NCBI RefSeq assembly: GCF_022952855.1
Contig: NZ_JALJDX010000222.1
Location: 1-64,000 of the forward strand
Origin: Pseudomonas sp. RGM2987
GTDB taxonomy: Bacteria > Pseudomonadota > Gammaproteobacteria > Pseudomonadales > Pseudomonadaceae
Reading direction: 5' to 3'
Length of the DNA: 64,000 nucleotides
A program made the translations under genes and the position numbers. The notes beneath the pieces were generated by a model, which searched no databases, was not told the origin of the DNA, and was given only the letters and a program-made list of their open reading frames with translations. Below, in pieces: positions 61,563 to 64,000 of the stretch (position 1 is its first letter; every line of letters begins with the position of its first letter).

Positions 61563-63326
61563 ATGAACACTATGAGCACGCTGGCCCCCCAGCATTTCAA
61601 ACGCCCTGCAAGCGCCCCGACCGTGATGATCGTAGGCGCCGGCCCGATTGGCCTGTCCCTGGCGATCATGCTGAAGAAATGGGGCGTGTCGTTTCGCATC
61701 ATTGAAAAGAACGCCGGCCCTTCGACCGCGACCAAGGCCATGGCGATCCATTCGCGCACCCTGGAAATCTTTCGCGACCTGGGTGTGGCCGACCAGACCG
61801 TCAGCGATGGGTTCACCATCAATCAGTTTTCGGTGCAGTCCAACGGCAAGCGCGTGCTGAACTACAACTTCTCCCACTTGGATGCGACCTATCCGCTGCT
61901 CCTGAGCCTGCCTCAGCCGCAGACCGAAAAGATTCTGCTGGAACGCCTCACCGAGTTGGGCGCTGAAGTGGAATGGAACACCGAACTGGTCGATATCGAA
62001 AACCAGCCGGGTTCGGTGCGCATGACACTGCGCCACGGCGACGGCAGCGAGGAGAACTTCACCTCCCGCTGGGTCGCTGCCTGTGACGGCGCGCGCAGCA
62101 ACATCAGAAAGCGCCTCGACATGACCTTCGAAGGCTCGTCCTACGACCGCTTCTTCATGCTCGCCGATGCCGATATCCAATGGTCCGGCAGCAAGGATGA
62201 AGGCGCATTCTTCCTTGGCGCGCAGGATGGCTATGTGGCCGTGGCGCCGATCAGCGATCAGTCCCGCTATCGTTTGTTCATCGAGATGCCTTACAACCTG
62301 CCACCGGAAGGTGAGCGGCCTTCCCTGAGCTTGGAGAATTTCCAGCGACTGTGCGAAGGACGCGGGCAGAAAATGACCCTGTCGAATATCTCCTCTACCA
62401 CCGTCGCCTCTTTCCAGCACCGTCGCGTGCAGTCGATGCAGCAAGGCGCGGTGTTCCTGGTGGGGGATTCGGCGCATATCGGCAGCCCGATTGGCGGGCA
62501 GTGGATGAACCTCGGGGTTTCGGAGGCCTATAACCTGGCCTGGAAAATGGCCTATGTCGACCAGGGCCTGGCGGATCCGTCCCTGCTGGAAAGCTACAAC
62601 GAAGAGCGCTACCCGGTGGCCCTCGAAGTCGAGAACACCGCACATCGGTTGACGGGGCTGATTACCGTCAGGCAGCGCGCCCTGGTCTGGCTGCGGGACA
62701 ATATCCTGCCGTTGGTGAGCAGCCGCAAGAAAGTCCAGCGCAAACTGCCGTCGATGATTTCCGGCCACCAATACCACTACGGCAAAAGTGAGTACATCCA
62801 GGAATCACTGACGAAAAAGCAGCGCAAGAACTGGGACAAAAAAGGCAAGAAACCCGAGTTCCAATCGCCGGTACCCCGGGCCGGTCAACTGGCCCCCGAT
62901 GTGGAACTGTGGCAGCTGCAAGGTTTGCCGTCAAAGCGCCTGATCGATTTGTTCCACGGCACGTTCACGCTGTTGATCTTCAGCGCAGCCGATCAGTTTT
63001 CTCCCTTGCTGCCAGGCTATTACGCGGTGGCCGAATCGGTGGAAAAAGACTACCCGGGCATCAAGGCGTATTGCGTGATCGATGCCCTGAGCAATGACGG
63101 CCTGCCGGGCTGGCATTCGACGCTGCTGGACCCTGACTGGCGCCTGCATAAGCGTTATCACGCGCAACAAGGCACGCTGATGCTGATCCGTCCCGATGGC
63201 TATATCGCCTTCCAGGGCGCTGATGCCATGACGCTCGTCACCTATCTGAACGTCAGGTCCGGCCTGCTCAAAGGTGCAACCAGAACAACGCCTGCCGAGA
63301 TCGACGCAGTGGAACTCCAACTCTAA
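61563..63326 (+). CDS. FAD-dependent aromatic-type monooxygenase
   Basis: 587 residues, PheA/TfdB/MhpA-type hydroxylase. FAD loop 'VMIVGAGPIGLSLA', 'VAACDGARSNIRKRL' (DG motif), and 'GAVFLVGDSAHIGSPIGGQWMNLG' (GD motif, usual GDAAH slightly changed). The C-terminal ~130 residues resemble the thioredoxin-like domain of the family. Between ~residues 415 and 435 is a Lys-rich linker ('LTKKQRKNWDKKGKK'). Likely hydroxylates or cleaves a polyketide-derived product. ATG 61563 (or 61572). Confidence 0.9.
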   Translation: MNTMSTLAPQHFKRPASAPTVMIVGAGPIGLSLAIMLKKWGVSFRIIEKNAGPSTATKAMAIHSRTLEIFRDLGVADQTVSDGFTINQFSVQSNGKRVLNYNFSHLDATYPLLLSLPQPQTEKILLERLTELGAEVEWNTELVDIENQPGSVRMTLRHGDGSEENFTSRWVAACDGARSNIRKRLDMTFEGSSYDRFFMLADADIQWSGSKDEGAFFLGAQDGYVAVAPISDQSRYRLFIEMPYNLPPEGERPSLSLENFQRLCEGRGQKMTLSNISSTTVASFQHRRVQSMQQGAVFLVGDSAHIGSPIGGQWMNLGVSEAYNLAWKMAYVDQGLADPSLLESYNEERYPVALEVENTAHRLTGLITVRQRALVWLRDNILPLVSSRKKVQRKLPSMISGHQYHYGKSEYIQESLTKKQRKNWDKKGKKPEFQSPVPRAGQLAPDVELWQLQGLPSKRLIDLFHGTFTLLIFSAADQFSPLLPGYYAVAESVEKDYPGIKAYCVIDALSNDGLPGWHSTLLDPDWRLHKRYHAQQGTLMLIRPDGYIAFQGADAMTLVTYLNVRSGLLKGATRTTPAEIDAVELQL

Positions 63327-63369
63327 GTCTCTTTTTGGCAACTGCCAGTTAATGAACTGATACGAACAA

Positions 63370-63385
63370 GGCCCGGCCCTGGGCC
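63370..63385 (+). terminator. Possible weak hairpin after the monooxygenase gene
   Basis: GGCCC-GGCCCT-GGGCC, followed within a few bases by the T-rich pair of 17-base repeats (63390-63423). Confidence 0.35.
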
Positions 63386-63389
63386 ATGA

Positions 63390-63423
63390 CTTTTGATTTT
63401 TCCCGTCTTTTGATTTTTCCCGT
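63390..63423 (+). repeat. 17-bp tandem duplication
   Basis: CTTTTGATTTTTCCCGT occurs twice in direct succession (63390-63406, 63407-63423), 38 bases ahead of the last ORF. Confidence 0.85.
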
Positions 63424-63461
63424 CTATGGAAACGTCACCCGACTTTGGTTAGGAGAACCTC

Positions 63462-64000
63462 ATGCGCTTGCAACTCAACGATGTCGTGCAGGAATTCATC
63501 GTGTCCAATGGAAAAATAGCCCATAGCTACTTTTCCCTCTCGGAGAAAATCATCGACTCATTGTGCGAATCCAATATCGCCAAGGAATCGATCCTGATGC
63601 GTCTGCTGGAGCAGGCCGAATCCGTCACTGCGCACTATTTCAACGCCCATCAACAGGTGCTCGAAGGCGTCTACGCCCATAGCGTCGAAACCCCGGTCAG
63701 TCGAGGGGTTGCGGTGCTCGACCCGGTGCACGCGCAGGCGCCGGCATTGGTTCCGACGCCGGTCATCGAACAGACACCGGCACTTGATCATGCCCGTTGG
63801 CTGCGCGCCGAGATCAGTTCGGTCACCGGCTTCAAACCGCAGCAGATCGATTTCGACCAGAGCTTCGAAAGCCTGGGGATCGACTCCCTCGGGTTGGTGG
63901 ACCTGTTCGAATCCCTCGGCCAGCAGTTCCCGGAAAAGAAAGCCCTGAGCGCCGAGCTGTTCGATGTGCCTACGCCCACGGCGCTGTTGGCCCGGCTCGA
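63462..64000 (+). CDS. Carrier-protein-containing megaenzyme, N-terminal part (cut by window)
   Basis: Open to the window end, ~179 residues visible. The first ~95 residues are a helical region I do not recognise, then a Pro/Val linker, then a phosphopantetheine carrier domain (~110-179) with 'SFESLGIDSLGLVDLFESL', whose Ser after Asp is the attachment site. Polyketide synthase or related multidomain enzyme is the most likely identity, since the ACP is embedded at the N-terminus and the chain continues. ATG 63462 has AGGAG 8 bases upstream. What follows decides the product. Confidence 0.75.
   Translation, partial: MRLQLNDVVQEFIVSNGKIAHSYFSLSEKIIDSLCESNIAKESILMRLLEQAESVTAHYFNAHQQVLEGVYAHSVETPVSRGVAVLDPVHAQAPALVPTPVIEQTPALDHARWLRAEISSVTGFKPQQIDFDQSFESLGIDSLGLVDLFESLGQQFPEKKALSAELFDVPTPTALLARL

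Noticed and set aside
61497..62777. 426-codon minus-strand frame opposite the FAD monooxygenase
   Set aside because: Antisense shadow of a gene with clear FAD motifs.
1..64000. tRNA, rRNA, integrase, transposase or prophage genes
   Set aside because: None recognised by eye on either strand; a tRNAscan/ISfinder run would be needed to exclude them fully.

Overview
The window is high-GC, gene-dense DNA that looks like the chromosome of a Pseudomonas of the fluorescens complex. The evidence is the many inverted REP/REPIN repeats with GCGGGAGCAAGCTCCC-type or GCGGGCTTGCTCGCG-type cores, an OprD-family porin, a BdlA-like PAS-PAS-MCP protein, a DUF6124/DUF3077-like small protein, and a large load of LysR/AraC/GntR/TetR regulators with transport and catabolic operons. 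No rRNA, tRNA, phage, transposase or CRISPR array was recognised. Species-level assignment is inference.

Layout. 0.1-5.3 kb (minus): fdsGBAD, a soluble NAD-linked molybdenum formate dehydrogenase with a hairpin-rich leader. 5.6-8.5 kb: a zinc-ribbon small protein, an exported protein, an AraC/GyrI-like regulator and a class I glutamine-amidotransferase-like hydrolase. 8.8-18.9 kb (minus): a nine-gene, tightly coupled operon. It encodes two paralogous periplasmic amino-acid-binding proteins, a D-2-hydroxyacid dehydrogenase-type flavoprotein, an aminotransferase, two permeases, an ATPase, a cysteine-dioxygenase-like cupin and a giant fusion of four rhodanese domains with a cystathionine beta-lyase-type PLP enzyme. 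A divergent LysR gene flanks it. The set reads as uptake and breakdown of a sulfur-containing amino acid. 20.0-26.9 kb: cyclase-family hydrolase, LysR, then SDR-MFS-split transketolase-esterase, a small-molecule catabolic operon.

27.2-33.4 kb: DUF6124-like gene with a long structured-looking leader, a HWE-type histidine kinase with a single-domain response regulator, an amidase, and a 155-bp tandem REPIN array. 33.5-45.1 kb: OprD porin, two LysR genes, an EamA and an MFS transporter, a PPOX-ferredoxin reductase-ferredoxin fusion, a BdlA-like soluble chemoreceptor, a stand-alone EAL phosphodiesterase and an APC amino-acid permease. 45.7-49.3 kb: a sulfonate/taurine-type ABC importer with a good sigma-54 promoter, then a 53-residue ORF coupled to an XRE-cupin regulator. 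49.4-49.9 kb: an extraordinary protein with 70 Met and 16 Cys in 167 residues. 50.3-52.1 kb: threonine-dehydratase-like enzyme and divergent AraC regulator.

52.1-57.3 kb: GntR regulator divergent from a fructosamine-type (Amadori compound) operon: SIS-domain deglycase, PfkB kinase, binding protein and two permeases, but no ATPase gene. Three TGGT boxes in 12-bp phase sit in the promoter. 57.3-64.0 kb: TetR regulator and the start of what looks like a biosynthetic cluster: NAD-dependent reductase/epimerase, an AMP-ligase lacking its usual C-terminal catalytic motif, HAD phosphatase, aromatic-type FAD monooxygenase, and a carrier-protein-containing megaenzyme cut by the window end.

The strongest leads for something undescribed are the Met/Cys-rich protein, the rhodanese-lyase operon, and the right-edge cluster.
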